From: Ceriagrion tenellum
Lineage: Eukaryota > Arthropoda > Insecta > Odonata > Coenagrionidae
Reading direction: 5' to 3'
NCBI GenBank assembly: GCA_963169105.1
Contig: OY720639.1
Span: 52,309,848-52,373,847 of the forward strand
Length of the DNA: 64,000 nucleotides
A program made the translations under genes and the position numbers. Below the pieces are notes generated by a model. It ran no database searches and was not told where the DNA came from. It worked only from the letters and a program-made list of their open reading frames with translations. This document shows, piece after piece, positions 36,340-50,300 of the stretch. The first letter of the stretch is position 1. Every line of letters begins with the position of its first letter.

Positions 36340-39300
36340 GGAGTGAACAGGCCGTAAAATGCAAAAGAAACAATAAGAGCACTATTGGTGTGGAAAATGG
36401 TTTGCACTATCTCTAACAATGGCACTCATCCATAGTACAACTCAGATTTCACGAAGTTCCGCATTCCGGCAAGTCGCGAAATTGCTGATAGGAGTCAGTA
36501 AACATTGCAATGTGCAAGACACAATAAATATCTCGAATCTCCTTTTGTTCGACGAAACTGGAATATGTCAATAGTTGCTTTCCAGTCGCATTCGCAACAC
36601 AACATCTCAGTCGCTTTCCGTTCGTATCCGACCTTGCGCATTTCATCACGAATAGATGTGCGCTTGAAGAGAAAAGAACATGGACGATTGCATCCGCACT
36701 AATATGTTTAGTTCTGTCCTCTGAGGAGATTTCAAACATGAATAATGCATTTTCCATAAGAACGTGGAAGAAAAGGTTACCATTTATGCGTGGAAACTGA
36801 GAGAATTCATTAAGATTTTACAAAGAATTTTACCTGCTAAGATGCTGTATCAGCCTTACCACCGTCCAAACTTTAGCCATTATCACAGGAAACTTTGTTT
36901 GTAATTCGTTATAGGAAGAAAAAGGAATGTAGATTTATAATAAAAGTGAAAACTGAATTTCCCATAGCTTTGCTTTAACTTTGCTTTGCATAACTTTGCA
37001 TAGCGAGCTGGTGGACTCGATTGTACCGTTTTTATTGATCGATAGTCTATGGATGTTCTTATATACGCAATCTACTATGCAAAATTAAATCACGGATAGC
37101 TACGCGACCACATTCGCGACCGATAAAATTCCCCGCGAGAGGCGACACAAGTTACTTCTACGCGCAGTTTCTCAAATAGATTCAAGAACGCTGTAAATAT
37201 TAAGGCAATGCTATGTTGCCAAATACTGAGGGAGAGGGGTCGGTAGACTGAAAATAGGACTCTGGAGTAATAGGACGATTTCTATGACTAGTAAAGCCGC
37301 GGCTAACACCTAGCAGAACATATATGGCATAGGTCATTCCCGATTATGTGGGTTGTACAGTGCTTTCGCGAAATCTCACAGGACGTTATTTCAGGTGCAA
37401 AAACTCACGCAATAGACAAACAGACTTTACTTGTCAGAGAAAGTAGCTATAAAGCTATCAAAATACAAGTTATTATTAGCGATTAGTACGACAGCCAAAG
37501 ACCTAAGAAAAGTTTACAACCTGTTTCAGGGACTAAAACACCCTTCGGAAGAATGGCAAAATACCCGAAAACGTTGGCAAGGGAAAACGTCCATAATCCT
37601 AGAGAAACGAAAAAATTATAAATATATTACCTACTAAAGGAGATAACCGATCTGTGAAGATGGTGGTGTTAAGGTCATTTCTGCATGATTATCGTGGTCA
37701 CTGTTTTTCTCTTCATCCCAGTTTTTCTGAAATCTTGAAGAATGTCAGAACGGGCGCCGAATGACCTGAAAAAAGCAAGATACATGAGAATCTACACATT
37801 GAGTTTGAAGTGCCATATTCAAAAAGAAGTGCAAGACCACGTCCAGTGACCCGTTCATTGAGCTTAAGCCGTAAATTTCATATTCTTGAACAAAGTGCAA
37901 CTAGTGACTATTAGTCTCCAAAAGATTTAGATAACATTCAAGCCAAAGGCCAAATACCGAGATTTTTAGAACTTCACGTCGACATTTGCGGACTTTGGTC
38001 AACAGTCAGTTCAGCAATCGAACAGTCTCTGTAGGTTGATTTGATAAGCAAATTTAAGGAAGAAAGTTGGTTGGAGGTGAGTAAATCTGTTATGTCCCTT
38101 GTGGTGATATAATGCCAAATCAATGACTAGGAAATTGCTACAGTGGGAAAATTCCAACTAATCATAATAAGTTAGAGTTAATAATAATACAGAGGGCTAT
38201 TTAAGATCATATTTAAAAGTTAGAGTTGAGAATAAAACAAACTCGGTACGAATTGGAAACACATCGATACTTCCATACAAATTAAAACCTTAACAATATA
38301 ATTAAACTTGAAAAAGCTCTCTATAATACGATTATTACTTAATATACATACTTTAAATCTTTCATTATGACTGGACATAGTTCAAATTATCCTCCAAGAG
38401 AAAATAATGATGATTGAAGAACATTGGAAAATACAACAGCGGAGTGAAGATCAAATAAGCACGGAGAGTATGCCCCAAATGTGTAGGGAGGTACGGAGAA
38501 AATATTGATTGATAAGTTTTGATTAGATATCAAGGAATATACAAGAGGGATTTTGGGTGAGTAGCCTTAGGATGACATTAAGTGGTTAATGTACTGAAGA
38601 CGGCAGTAGTTGTAAAAGATTTCTTATGCTTCTAAAAATAATTCCCTCATAATATTAATTCCCAAGTGGAGGCACGTGATTGAATAGTTTGGAAAGCTTA
38701 AACAATCCACCCTCAGTGCCTAATATGATTTTATCGCCAGTAATTAAAACATATCTGACAAAATTATAAGTAATGAACACATTTTAAAACATTGCAATTT
38801 CTCTCTTCGGAAAGCTTCTTAATACCATACCAAATATTAACTCTCACCAGAGAATTTGCTAATAAAACGAAAAGCTGACATTTTTGCTGCTCCACTTGCA
38901 TTTCACAGGCTCTATGCAAAACATTGGAGAGAATAAAAAATCTTGCACAGTATTCTGCGCCCATTCCATACGGTATCTTTTGTGTCGCCCGGGGTAATTA
39001 GGACATGTCCTTCCACCCTCCGACTCATCCCTCCGGTAGCAAGTCTTTCCCCCTTTCCCCATCAACCCTCCAAACTCGCGAACGCCATAAGAGCCCGGCA
39101 TCATACGTGTATCCGCCCCGCCAATCCCTTTGTTTCGCTCCTGGAGGACTTATCGATTCCATATCGGGGCTTCGATTCCAAGCCCATCCTTCCCAAAAGG
39201 CGCACAGCAGCTGAGATCCCGCACGCCTGGCTGCAGCCGATAATTATTTCGTTGCCTGTGCGACGGTTGAATCGCAGCAACGGTCGAAACCAAAAAGAAA

Positions 39301-42300
39301 CACAAATTACCCCCTCAAGAACCCAGGAACTATTTGTCACTAATGATGCTTCACGTCTCCAACGTCGATCATTCTACGTTTGCAGTTTCCAGCGATGATG
39401 ATGAGTAAATTGTATAATGTATCCTCTTTTAGCAAATCTTATTAGTTGCCTGGTAAGGTGAACCACGCTATTACTATCGACACTTATTTCAATTTTGACG
39501 AAGTAGACAAAAATTCTTTCTTCCTTCAAACTCATTTCCAAACAACAACAATAACCATTTAAAGTACAACTCGCAAACACGCCAAACAGACGTCCTATCC
39601 GCTTTCCAAAATTACTCGAACTTTTTAGAAGATAATCAACACAAACACAGTTTGCCACAATGTTACAATAATAATTAGCTATGATAAAACAATAAATATA
39701 AAATACACGTTATAAGTGAGAAGAAGCCGGAAGTGTTCTAGCCCATGAATACCAAACTGCTCGTTCCCAACCTCAGTATAAGACAACGTCAACTATATCT
39801 ACCTAAAATGCTAATCAGATAATTTTCTTCCATTGAAACGCTATGAAAATAAACCTGACTCTCAACCATTATTCAAGAACGCTTCAATCAAATTATTTTG
39901 CTTTATTTGCCATTTTAAGCTCATGAATTTAAATTTCATGGAGATGGAGTTGTTTGATTGATACAGCCCTGGCTTCTCATCCTGAAGGACCAGGCTAGAA
40001 TACCAGCAGCTGTGATGATTTACGGGGACCGAGATCCTTATTTATGTGCCGAGTAGACAATATTTGAAGCGTCGGACTGCACTTAAAACGAGGACTATTA
40101 GGCCCTAAGTTAAAATGAGGATAAAGCCGGCGACGAATTTCTGTCTAACTTTTTCCATACTTCAAACAATCCTTTCCTCTACCATCAACTCGCAGCCAGC
40201 TTGGCGCTCGCATTATCTTAAGAAACAGAAAAAGAATACGATACTCAATTGCTAGAAATCCTATATGAGAAGGGTGAGGGGTGGAAAAAGGAATTTGGTA
40301 GGGAAGGGAAGGGTTCAATTTCAACATCCAAATAATGACACATCCGGAAAAGGGGATGAAGAAAATGAAGATGGCACAAAGAAGAGACTAATGGAAAGGT
40401 TATTTAACATTCTTGAAAGGCAAAACCATTACCTATTCCACAGGAAAACCGTTCCACGATCACACGGCTAGTTATTCGACAATAGCTATGTCTCCCAAAT
40501 AAGCAAACAGTCGTTTATTGTTAAATTCGCAGCAAACAAAACAAACAATTCTAATCATTAATCAATAAAACTGTCCGAGTATTAAATAATGGAATTTTTA
40601 ATTTCACTCAGACAAAGCTGGTGCCGGCTTGACTTATTGATATTAATGGCCATCTTTTTTTTCATGTTAATAATGGAAATCCCGTTAAAACTAAAATTCA
40701 AAGAGCAGGTTAATGCAGAGTATCAATTGCCTCAATTGTTATTCATCCCTCTTGAAGCAGTGACGTTTGAAAGTCATTCATCATACCTAAGTATATGAAA
40801 AGGAGACGCACAATAATTATCAAAAAAACTACCAGTCACCCAATAATAAATGCTGATTTTGCGAAGCTGTGAGCCAATCGTGGAGATTATGAAAACTAAT
40901 ATAAAATACTGCTTGGTATGTCTTTTAAAATGAAATACTGATAGCGGTCACTCCTCGACTTTATATCAACGAAAGGTCACGACCTGAGATACAGTTGAAT
41001 AATGCGTCACAGGCTATTTCACATGGGGCGAGAGTGGTAGCACTCAGTGACTCTATTTTCCGCTTGAACCATAAATTAACTACTGCTCCCGCGTAAATAA
41101 CGAGCTAGATCGTCCTTAGAGCACTGACAGGTTTACGAGTGTGCGTATAAATGCATGCGTGCCAAAAGAGAAGGTTCATGTAACTCTACAGGGCTTCATC
41201 GAATTAGAAATCATTTTACGCCTAAAGAATCATTTCCATGAAATTAATTTCGTTCATCCATGGTAGATTTCAAGAATCAGAAAGGAAAAATATGATAGAT
41301 GACACGCGTTAAGTATACGTTTCAGTATCCTGCATTTAAGCTACAGGTTAGTGAAGAGGTAGAATATTAGGACTGAAAGAACACCAAATACTTGACACGT
41401 GGCTGACAATGAAATCAACAAAAGGTCTTTCAAGCTAGAGGAATAGTAAACAACTCTGTATCGGGTAAATCATTCGACGGAAAGCTATACGAAGAATATA
41501 AAGCACACAGAGTTTGACGAGTGACAGAGGCGTGGCTTTTTACCTTTTTAAATTAACATCACAGCCGGAAATAGTATACCTCAAACAATGTAAAAATGAC
41601 CAAACCACATTAGCAAGTGTAGGTCAATAAGGAGCCAGACTTTCGTAAAGATTCTTTTACTTTCCTTTTTTCACTCACATTCAATAGCATTACAAAATAT
41701 GGTAATTAATTTATTCTCACAGAAAGATAACACAGCCAGATTACCACATAAGAAATGATGATATCGGGAATCTACCAGATAGCTAATGAATTGAAACCTA
41801 CTTCCTCACATCCGTGAAGTAAAAAGTATTAAAAGTAAAATTTAGCTTCTTCTTTATTTAAGTTTATCATTCGCGAAGTACATTATGTCGTTTCTTTTAT
41901 ATCTGAGATTTTCATTGCTCTCTTTGAGCCAAGAGTAAAACGAAAAGTAAGCTACCAATAAAGAAGAGAAAGAATGGTATATTAACTGGCTAATAGATTA
42001 ATTGCCAAGCAAGGATAAATAGAATAAAGAAGAAAATCTCAAATATAAAAGCAATGGATAGAATAAATTCAGAATGAATGAGCCACCTATGTCAGAGACA
42101 CATATGAACCGAACAGGAAAGAGGAGTCGATTCTAAGAGGAAACCTTGAGTGTATCACTCATGAAACCGAAAGTCAAATTTTATTTCGATCCTCGTCGCG
42201 GCCCAAAGCCTTTGCATTTTTCATCGCGCGAAGAATACATGAATCCGACCCGGCAGATCTGGCAAATATCAAAAGCCCATGGGCACCACATGGCTCGAGA

Positions 42301-43639
42301 TAAAAGGAACAGTACTAGTGTTGGGGCCCACTCACTAATCGTTTTCTCCAGTCTAACCCTCATAACCTCCTTCGTCTACGTTCCATTGCAAACGAACAGG
42401 AATGGCGTATTATTGACATCCGTAAAGAATATTGATTAGAATAAGGCTTCATTACAAGAGCCGTTGTTTAAAGTTTTTGCTTCTTCTCGAGGGCGATTAC
42501 ATATCTTAATTAACTTCATAGATCTAGCCTATTTTCATGTTTATCCCCCCGAATGGTGGAAAATCATAAATTATTCACAATCACAACATTTTCATATGGA
42601 TTTATATTGGATTTTAATATGATTAAGAGCTATTTTGTCGAGAAAAAAATCGATTCAAGCCTAGCAAAATACTGACTCGGGTCCTAACTGACAGCGTCTG
42701 TAAGCTACGCTAGACTACTAAAGTCGGCGGTTTATTAAGACAGAGATATATTATTGAGGTAATTTCAACATGGGTATAGTATTTCATCTATACCACAGCA
42801 AATTTACTCCCCTGTATGTATTAAAAATAGAAAATGTTTCGTATCTTAAAGAGCAATTCATTCCATCTTTTCTTAGCACCGCATCATAGCCAAAACCGCA
42901 ACATCATCAAAGTCGCTGTATGAAACCTGCCCCTATTATGAATACATTAAAATTAATAATAATCATATTATAATACTAAATAACTATTGATTGTTCACAG
43001 ATTTTACATCCAATTTGAACAATTTTTATGAAACACATTTAGATTATAAAATTACAACTTAAAGAATGAACTGATTGAAGAATCGTTGGGTCCATTGAAT
43101 TCTTCTCAATCCACGGAGTAGGGATTCATCAAATTCATCAATGTAATGTCGGCAATTTTGTCACCTCAACAAAATTACAAAGAATCTCTTGTTGATGTGG
43201 TGCCTATGATATCAGCGACTCATCCTAAAGGCCCAAATTCAACGCCCAGCAGTGGTGGATAATTTTTCACTGGAATCGCGATCCATATTTGGGTGTCAAG
43301 CACAGGGCACTTCCAAGGGCAGCACTCCGTCCATCGGAATAAACCGTAGAACTGCTTGTCTGCCCTCTTCGGCACCTTTCGATAAGAACAGGCTAATGCC
43401 GACACCGGGTTTCTCTCCACTTCTTTCTTTCCCATTAATAATCTATATCTAAAAAACCTAATCAACTGTATTCGATTGGCAAATGACCATACATGAATAC
43501 TTGTCGGTCGCAAAACCTAATAATCAACCAACTAAGACTTCACGTCAAGGAACTCAGTTCTGAGGTTTTACTCCGCCACTTTTATCGATCAATTCATTCA
43601 CCGCTTCCCACAGACTGTGTGCGACAGATAAGGGAACCT
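36340..43639. other. Non-coding DNA, no gene seen
   Basis: Mostly AT-rich. A short AACTTTGC-type repeat lies at about 36965-37004. The GC-richer block at 38970-39310 has several overlapping open frames (up to 151 codons) on both strands with no domain; it could be an unrecognised exon or promoter but nothing supports that. A minus-strand 102-codon frame at 36449-36757 is likewise unrecognised. Confidence 0.5.
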
Positions 43640-44060
43640 GTGAGTCTCATACTCTTTCCCCCTTCAGTCTTTCCCCTTCCCTCCCCCAAAATGTCCCCCC
43701 TTAAGTCGCAGCCCGGCGCTACCGCCTGCCGCTACCACCACCACTCCTCCTGCTCCGCCCATGCGGCCCGGCGCGCGCGTCCCCCGCTCACTCGCCCACC
43801 CTCGCCCCGCGCGCCACCCGGCGTTCCCCCCGCTCCATCGCCGGCATCAGTCGAGACCGCGAACCCGGACAAGTTGGACGATAGCACTCCGCGCTGCAGT
43901 CGCTCCCGTCTCACGCCGGTGATTACCGCGCTCGCTAGCTTCGGGTCTCGCCGTTCCTCGCTCGGACGCGGGACTGGCGGCTCCTCACATCTCCCGCCCA
44001 GAGAGCAGTCTCTTCCCGGGAAGAGCATTTTCGTCTCCTCCAGCTGCTGAGAGCCACAAG
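43640..44060. promoter_or_regulatory. CpG-rich island, candidate promoter or 5' exon
   Basis: This is the most GC- and CpG-rich stretch of the window, with strings such as GGCCCGGCGCGCGCGTCC (about 43766-43783). Both strands stay open through it (185 codons on +, 134 codons on -), which follows from the lack of A/T-rich stops; the peptides are Pro/Ser/Arg-rich or Gly/Glu/Arg-rich without a domain. An arthropod initiator-like TCAGT occurs at about 43847 (in CATCAGTCGAGACC). In an AT-rich insect genome such islands usually mark promoters or first exons. Which strand would be transcribed, and of which gene, cannot be told. Confidence 0.45.
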
Positions 44061-47039
44061 AAACTCCGTGGAGAACGGCAACATCACCCGTGACTTTCAG
44101 CCTGTGGCGGTGACATCTCATATTTTCGTATTCCAAAGGTGTATCTTCAGTTTAGGGGACTTGCGGATAGCGAGAATTCCCGCAAAGAACCACGTTAACC
44201 ACGTTTATAAGTGTGCTGTGACATCATCCACTTTTTCGTTTCATTTAAAATTTCGTTCGCTACGCCCAAAAGTCGGCGGAGAATAAAAATTTTATTACGA
44301 CGAGAAAGCTTCACTTTTACAAACAACAACTCACAGAGGAAGTTTGTAGTCTTTTGTGAGTATTGACCCTGAGTATTCTCCGACCCGATCCGTAAGGAAC
44401 ACGAGTAATTCCGGGAAGAAAACTCAACAATATAAACAATATCAGTGCATAATACCCATTTGTCGAGTCGGAGAGTACTGACAATGTCGAAGTCGTTCCT
44501 GTCTTGAAAACATTGCGTGGACGAAAAACATCACACGAAAATCTGTGCAAACATTTGTTTTGGACTCCCATTGCGGAAATGCAGCCACTTCTGCACTAAG
44601 ATATTGTCCTAACGGCGCGTGCTCTCGTGCCGGGACAATTAATTTCGTCTTCTCCAGAGCCTGAGGAACCTGTGACTCACCCCGCGAAGTACACAAAACA
44701 CTCCCCCTTTACTTTATGTGAGTAGCGGCAACACCCATATATCCGTTTTGCCCATAATCCGCAAGTGTCTTGGCCGGCGAAGACTAACGACTAACCGTCG
44801 CGGGGACAAAAATATTTCAAGAGGAAGCGTGCCACTCCGTTTGTTTTGATCGACCATTGTGAAAACTTCGAATTTTTAAGTGTGAGACAAAACGCAGAAG
44901 TTGACAATTTTGGCTCTTACTTGGATTATCTTCACAACAGTAAGAGTTTAAAGTCTGGCGCTCGAGCAGGAGAACCGAGTTAGACCCTAAGGAAGCTGAA
45001 TGAAACTGAGTGACGGAGATTTGGATGGTACAAATATAAAGGTTGGTGAAATAAGAGTTCTATCGAACTTTTAACAGTGCCTATACATGTTCCCTTTAAA
45101 GTAAGTTAATGTTTACCTTCATCTTTAACATCCGTTCCGTAAACAAAGCTTTACTCTACATGCATATACCGTTTCCACCAAGTAAAGTCCAAAACAATAC
45201 TTTATTCTCAAAACATACGGCTGCTTTGTGTTATTTAGTTAGCACTTGAGTGGAAAAATATAAAATAAGCTAGGTATACAGAGTAATATTTGAGTGACTG
45301 ATTAAGTAATAATAATTCTTGGGAGTTGAAGAACGATCTAAATCTCGGTCATCTGAGCATGATAAAATATGTACTTCAGATATAGCAGACGTAACCATTT
45401 AAGTCATAGCTATTTAAATTTAGATTAACTCTAAAAATGTTTAATAACAATGTATTATACGGTAGGTACTAGAAATATTTCAATCGTGCAGTGAGATTGG
45501 AATATATAACGCAACAAAATGCTTAGAGATTAACACTTGTTTGACGGCAAATCTTGTCTCTTCTGAGCCTGCCATCTCAGGAAGATAATTGGCTGTAGTA
45601 GAGAACAATAGGTTAAAGATGCATACCGATATTTTTCTCAGCAAAAAGTCTTTCGATAGCAAAAAATTAGCAAACGCACTTGAATCTCTTTCTGTTAAAA
45701 TCGTTCAAACGAGCCCATTAGCTTGCTCCTAGAATCTGACGCGGATCGCTGTCTCCTTTTCTCCTTCTTGCGAAATATCAGTGTAAAACATTCGTAATTT
45801 CGTGCACCGAGTACAATTTCATCTCAAGAGGTAGAAGTTATGGCAATGTAATGGCTCATTGATAGAGGAAGAATAAATCCTCTCCAACTATTCAAAGCCG
45901 CCTTAATATTTTTTCTCGCATTATAACAATTAGGGGATTGTTGGAATGCTTGTTGGAAAAAGTATAGGTACTTCATCTCAAGGCTTGGGGTTCAAATACT
46001 GACATTTGCAGAGGCTTATCATTGTTATCCCGACTTCTGCTTAATCTTTACACTGAAAATACTCGTGGTACTCAGTCAGTTGGTCGTTTAACTATAGAGC
46101 CATTTGGCTCCCTTCCTCAGCAGTAAGGTGATGTCGACGCCGAGTTTCTATCCACCATCTCAATATTCCTCTCATTGACCTTCCCTTACCAAACTCTCCA
46201 CCTACTCCAATCATTGATGGTAGAAATTTGCGCAACTATGATATTGCAGACAATATTAAGGGTCATTACAAACCCATTAAGCCCACAGCTATGTCAATGG
46301 CATATATTTTGTAATTCTTAAGATACATACATTCACAGTTTACTACGCAAGTATAAATCATCGTCGTTTTTTTACTTCGCACAGGCTCATAGCTGAAGAC
46401 TATAGAAGAAAATTAGAGAGAAAAAATATCATTATTTTGTTGAGTATTTTTAAACGGAGTCAAATTTCATGTTAACCAATAATGGTCAGGAATGTCACAT
46501 TCTTTGTCCTAACATTGAACGAACCAATTAGCCTTTGGTCAGCCGCCTAACCGAATCACTGCAGCTACTAGGAGAGGAAAAAGTATGGAATCAAATTGAA
46601 GACGCGTGGCGGGTAGGGAAAAAGAAAAAAGTCCCGAAATAGAGTTAATAACGTCACCTGGAACACGCCCACCGTTTACCGGGAACGAGGAACGTGTTTT
46701 TAAACGCTCATGCAATTTGGCGCCCCACGCAGCTAAGCCTTCAACTGCTTTCCAAATAAGTCTCTGACAAAATTTTTGTTTCATTTTTTTACGCTTCCGC
46801 CATGCCTCTGCCATCTCCATATTTACCGCACAGGGGGAAAACAGAAGAGAAGACAGGAATAACGTATAGAGACCCAAGGGGTCGCGTGCATGGCTTCTGG
46901 CGTCAGTTCCCGCGGCGTCTGGAGACTAACAGTCTCCTCGTGATGAGGACTTGGAGACACTTTTATGAAGAAATCAACTCTGCCGTTGAGGGAAGTGTGA
47001 AATAGGGGGTAGAAATGTGAGAGAGTGGAAAAATGGAGA
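44061..47039. other. Non-coding DNA downstream of the CpG island
   Basis: 44061-45100 stays richer in GC than the background and holds two similar acceptor-like strings: TTTTCGTCTCCTCCAG near 44027-44042 (just before this segment) and TTTCGTCTTCTCCAG near 44644-44658. A donor-like AAGTAAGT lies near 45099. 45100-46500 is AT-rich. 46640-46960 is GC-richer again. No conserved peptide is recognised in any of these. Confidence 0.45.
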
Positions 47040-47310
47040 CAGATTGAGAGAGTGAGAGAGAGAGAGGGAGAAAATGAAAATGTTGATCTTCTGGAGATTT
47101 TTATGGACTTCCCTCGAGTTAAGAGAAAATGTTTGCCCCTATAGTAAGAGAAGGAGAGAGAGAGAGAGGAGTGTGGGGATTTCGAGGGTCGTAAAAGTCG
47201 TGGAGACCATAAATCCTTTGGTCGCTGACAGCGTAAGTCGGGCCAGATTGTCAGTCCGTTCTAGTGGAGAGTACAAGTGAGAGGGAGAAAGAGAGTCGGT
47301 GAAGCAAGGG
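47040..47310 (+). repeat. GA-rich tract with GAGA clusters
   Basis: Runs of alternating GA occur at about 47047-47070, 47153-47170 and 47279-47295 on the + strand, embedded in purine-rich sequence. In insects, GA repeats of this kind are bound by GAGA-factor-type proteins and are common near promoters, so a regulatory role is possible; simple microsatellite expansion is the null explanation. Confidence 0.65.
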
Positions 47311-50300
47311 AGATGCACACGGGAAGAAAGTGGTGTGAGGACGGAGACACTAGAGGTGATGACGAGCAGGACAGTTTTGGGCGCGCACGAGCATATACAG
47401 TGAGACAGAGATTGTCCAGCTTTGCATTCATATCAACATATTACAGACGAGAGTAGACAGCGTCTTGACGCACGAAAGTGAGGCCTGTTTTTTTTACCAC
47501 CAAATATACCAAGAGCGCTCAGTATTTTCATGATTTTTTGATAAATTCAATAATATTGTTAATTATTTTCATTTGCTTTTTCCTACAGCAAATTCTTTCA
47601 TTTCCTTCTCCTTCCTGCATCACGGTACCCTGACTAGTCTGCTACTTATGTTTTCGGCGCATCACGGCACAACTCATCCATTCAATATGGTTGATGGTGC
47701 ATTTTAATGGCTTCAAAATTCCCACGTAGTGTAGTAACTTAAGTTCCCTCTATTCTCTCCACTAATCAACAGTCATTGCAATATATAAAATACATTAATT
47801 TTGGTCAGGCCAACGACCATTTCACTTGCAGAAAATAAATGAAACTTTCAACATATCTGATGATCTACTAGGCTCTTCGTATCATCAGGGAATATTGAGA
47901 AGGCATTTGGGAAAATTCGGGAAGAATACTCTCGAGCTAATAATGCTTGAAATCAGCAATCCAAAATATTCGCTCAAATTGAATTTTTTTTCGTTTATAT
48001 TAAAAAACAGTTTCGTATATCTCGTCATAAATTAACTCAACAATAGTTGTTCGTTTGGGATGTATATTAGTCACGAGTAATTGATATATTTTTCCATTAT
48101 ATGTGCTTAAACTGTGCACAAATTACGTTTAAAAATAAGTCATACATACCGTACTCGTAACACGCATTATCAACCTCATTTTGGTTACCTCAATTAACTT
48201 CATTCCCTTTCCCACCACGCCAAGAATTTATTTGTTTGTCTTTCTCTACGTCTATTGCACTTTCTCCACCTTATGCGTCACCCATTTCTCGAATGCTGCC
48301 GATTTTTTGTCGTCTTCATCCCCAAGGTCCAAGTTCCGATTCCGTAGAGAGGTATAGGGTCTTAAAAATGAATGAAAGGGGTGTGAAGGCACGGTGGAAG
48401 GTGGCGTGGCAGCCGGAAGGCGGGAAGCAGAGAGATGGGGAAGGAAGCATGCGAAAGACAAGAGGCAGAAGCCCGAAGATCTCGGGCCCTGTAGTCTCCA
48501 TTACCTCTCCCCGCCATGACGCGCCCAAAAGCGAGTGCGTGTCGCGGAATCTCATCCAGAAATTCATACAAGGACGGAGATGGAAACGATTACTTGAATG
48601 ATTTGATTGTTTATGTTTGATCAATCAATAGGTAGTTTGATATTATAAATTGTATAATTTGATCGACTGATCGATAATTCGAATCATTAATCGGTGCCTG
48701 AAAATGAAAACAACCCTTTTCATAATTCAGATAGCAATTTACAAAAAGAAAAGGTTTAATTCATCAAAACATTTGCCTTACAATGCATGGCTGAAAAAAG
48801 CAGTATGCCATTCTTATTTAACAAAATAATTTCGACATAAGTGATTGCTTGCATGATAATTTTTACCTTTACATAATAATTAGCCTATTAAAGAAATAAT
48901 TTTTTGATTCCCTAAAACACTATTACTGTCCGCTTTGCCTACAAATCGATAAATTTTGACCGAAACAGTCGAAAAGCTAGATCTTATATAACATCTGCTC
49001 GAATTATTAACAATTTAAAATTTATGGTCATTCCAATCCGGGGCTAGACGGCAGGGATTACAGCTCAGTTTCCCAATTATGTAAAAAAACATATATGCTT
49101 CTCCTTTTGAATTTCCCATGCTATGAAAGTACTTGCAAAAATTGCCCAAATGATTGAGTAAGCAGTCACGCACACGGGTGCAAGATATAACCCCTACTAG
49201 TAGTAAGGATTAGTTAACCTCTTCAGTTAGTGTGGAAATTTTCCGTATGAAGTTCAAATGAATGTATCGTAATCCCCTTATGAAATTCGATTTAGATTGA
49301 GACGGCTTGCTGGTTGGATATGCACCGTAAAAAACTATTGGACTACGACAAACAAGATACTTCGATATCGCGCCAAGTGCATTCCCCAATGGAGACGACC
49401 ATAACATAATAACCAATGCTTTTCGAAGGGCGAAGAGTACCAAGCATAATGTGAACAGTTGATTCTCGATGTCGTGCAATTTTCGACGAAGTGATGAAGA
49501 TGGAATATTTTTTAAAACAATCCAATAGGAAGTTGAAGAATTGAGGGACTAGATGCGACGAGTTCATGCAGATTGATTCTTCACAAAGAAAAGGTCCATG
49601 TATTCTTCTAAAAATCCACAGGTATATAAATCTCATATTCTTAGTCGTAAGTGACCAAACTTTAGTCAACAAATTAGGACGTTTAATCAAAATATTTTTT
49701 GTTCAAAATCACGTCCACTCTACGGCGTCAAAATACTAAGTCATTGGGAATGGGGCATCTAAAAGAACGGAACGGAATTGTTGCCAGTAATCTGATGTAT
49801 TGTAAGGTGAAGTTTAGCTGGTTGATTCGAATTAGATGAAAATAATCGTTTATAATTCCACAGAGGAAGACAACAAGCTGGTATGATTCAATCCTTCAAA
49901 TAGAAATTGAAGTAGAAGGGAGATGCAATACCGTTCAGTGGCGTCAGATAAATGAGATTACTTTATGGATCACGTGTCATTTAAAAAATTTTGGGCGAAG
50001 GTTTACAATTATTTATTCCTTCAGTCGACGCAGATGCCTATTAATTATGTATTTGGGTTTCAAGAAAAAATTTCCTTAATATAAATGACCAAAAAATGAA
50101 GAATAAATTTTATGCACAATCCCTAATTCTAGCATTCGCGTTCACCTCCAACAAAGAGTTTCACTCAATTTCCGCGTTTTTCCGAAGTTCCGCGAAATTT
50201 TAATAGAGCAAAATGGACAAGAGATTGCCGGTCGGTAACCAGTAAAACCAATCCTTGTCGTAAACTTGCCTTCATGAAACGATAAAAAAACTGATTGTGG

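Noticed and set aside
38943..39398. 151-codon + strand frame at a GC-richer block
   Set aside because: Three frames on two strands are open together and none shows a conserved motif.
43493..44050. 185-codon + strand open frame over the CpG island, with a 134-codon frame on the other strand
   Set aside because: Both frames are kept open by GC-rich composition, are low-complexity and show no domain or conserved pattern. Kept only as a possible promoter/5' exon region.
49210..49690. Two overlapping minus-strand frames considered as a mariner-type transposase remnant
   Set aside because: No D-D-D/E blocks and no terminal inverted repeats could be found around them.
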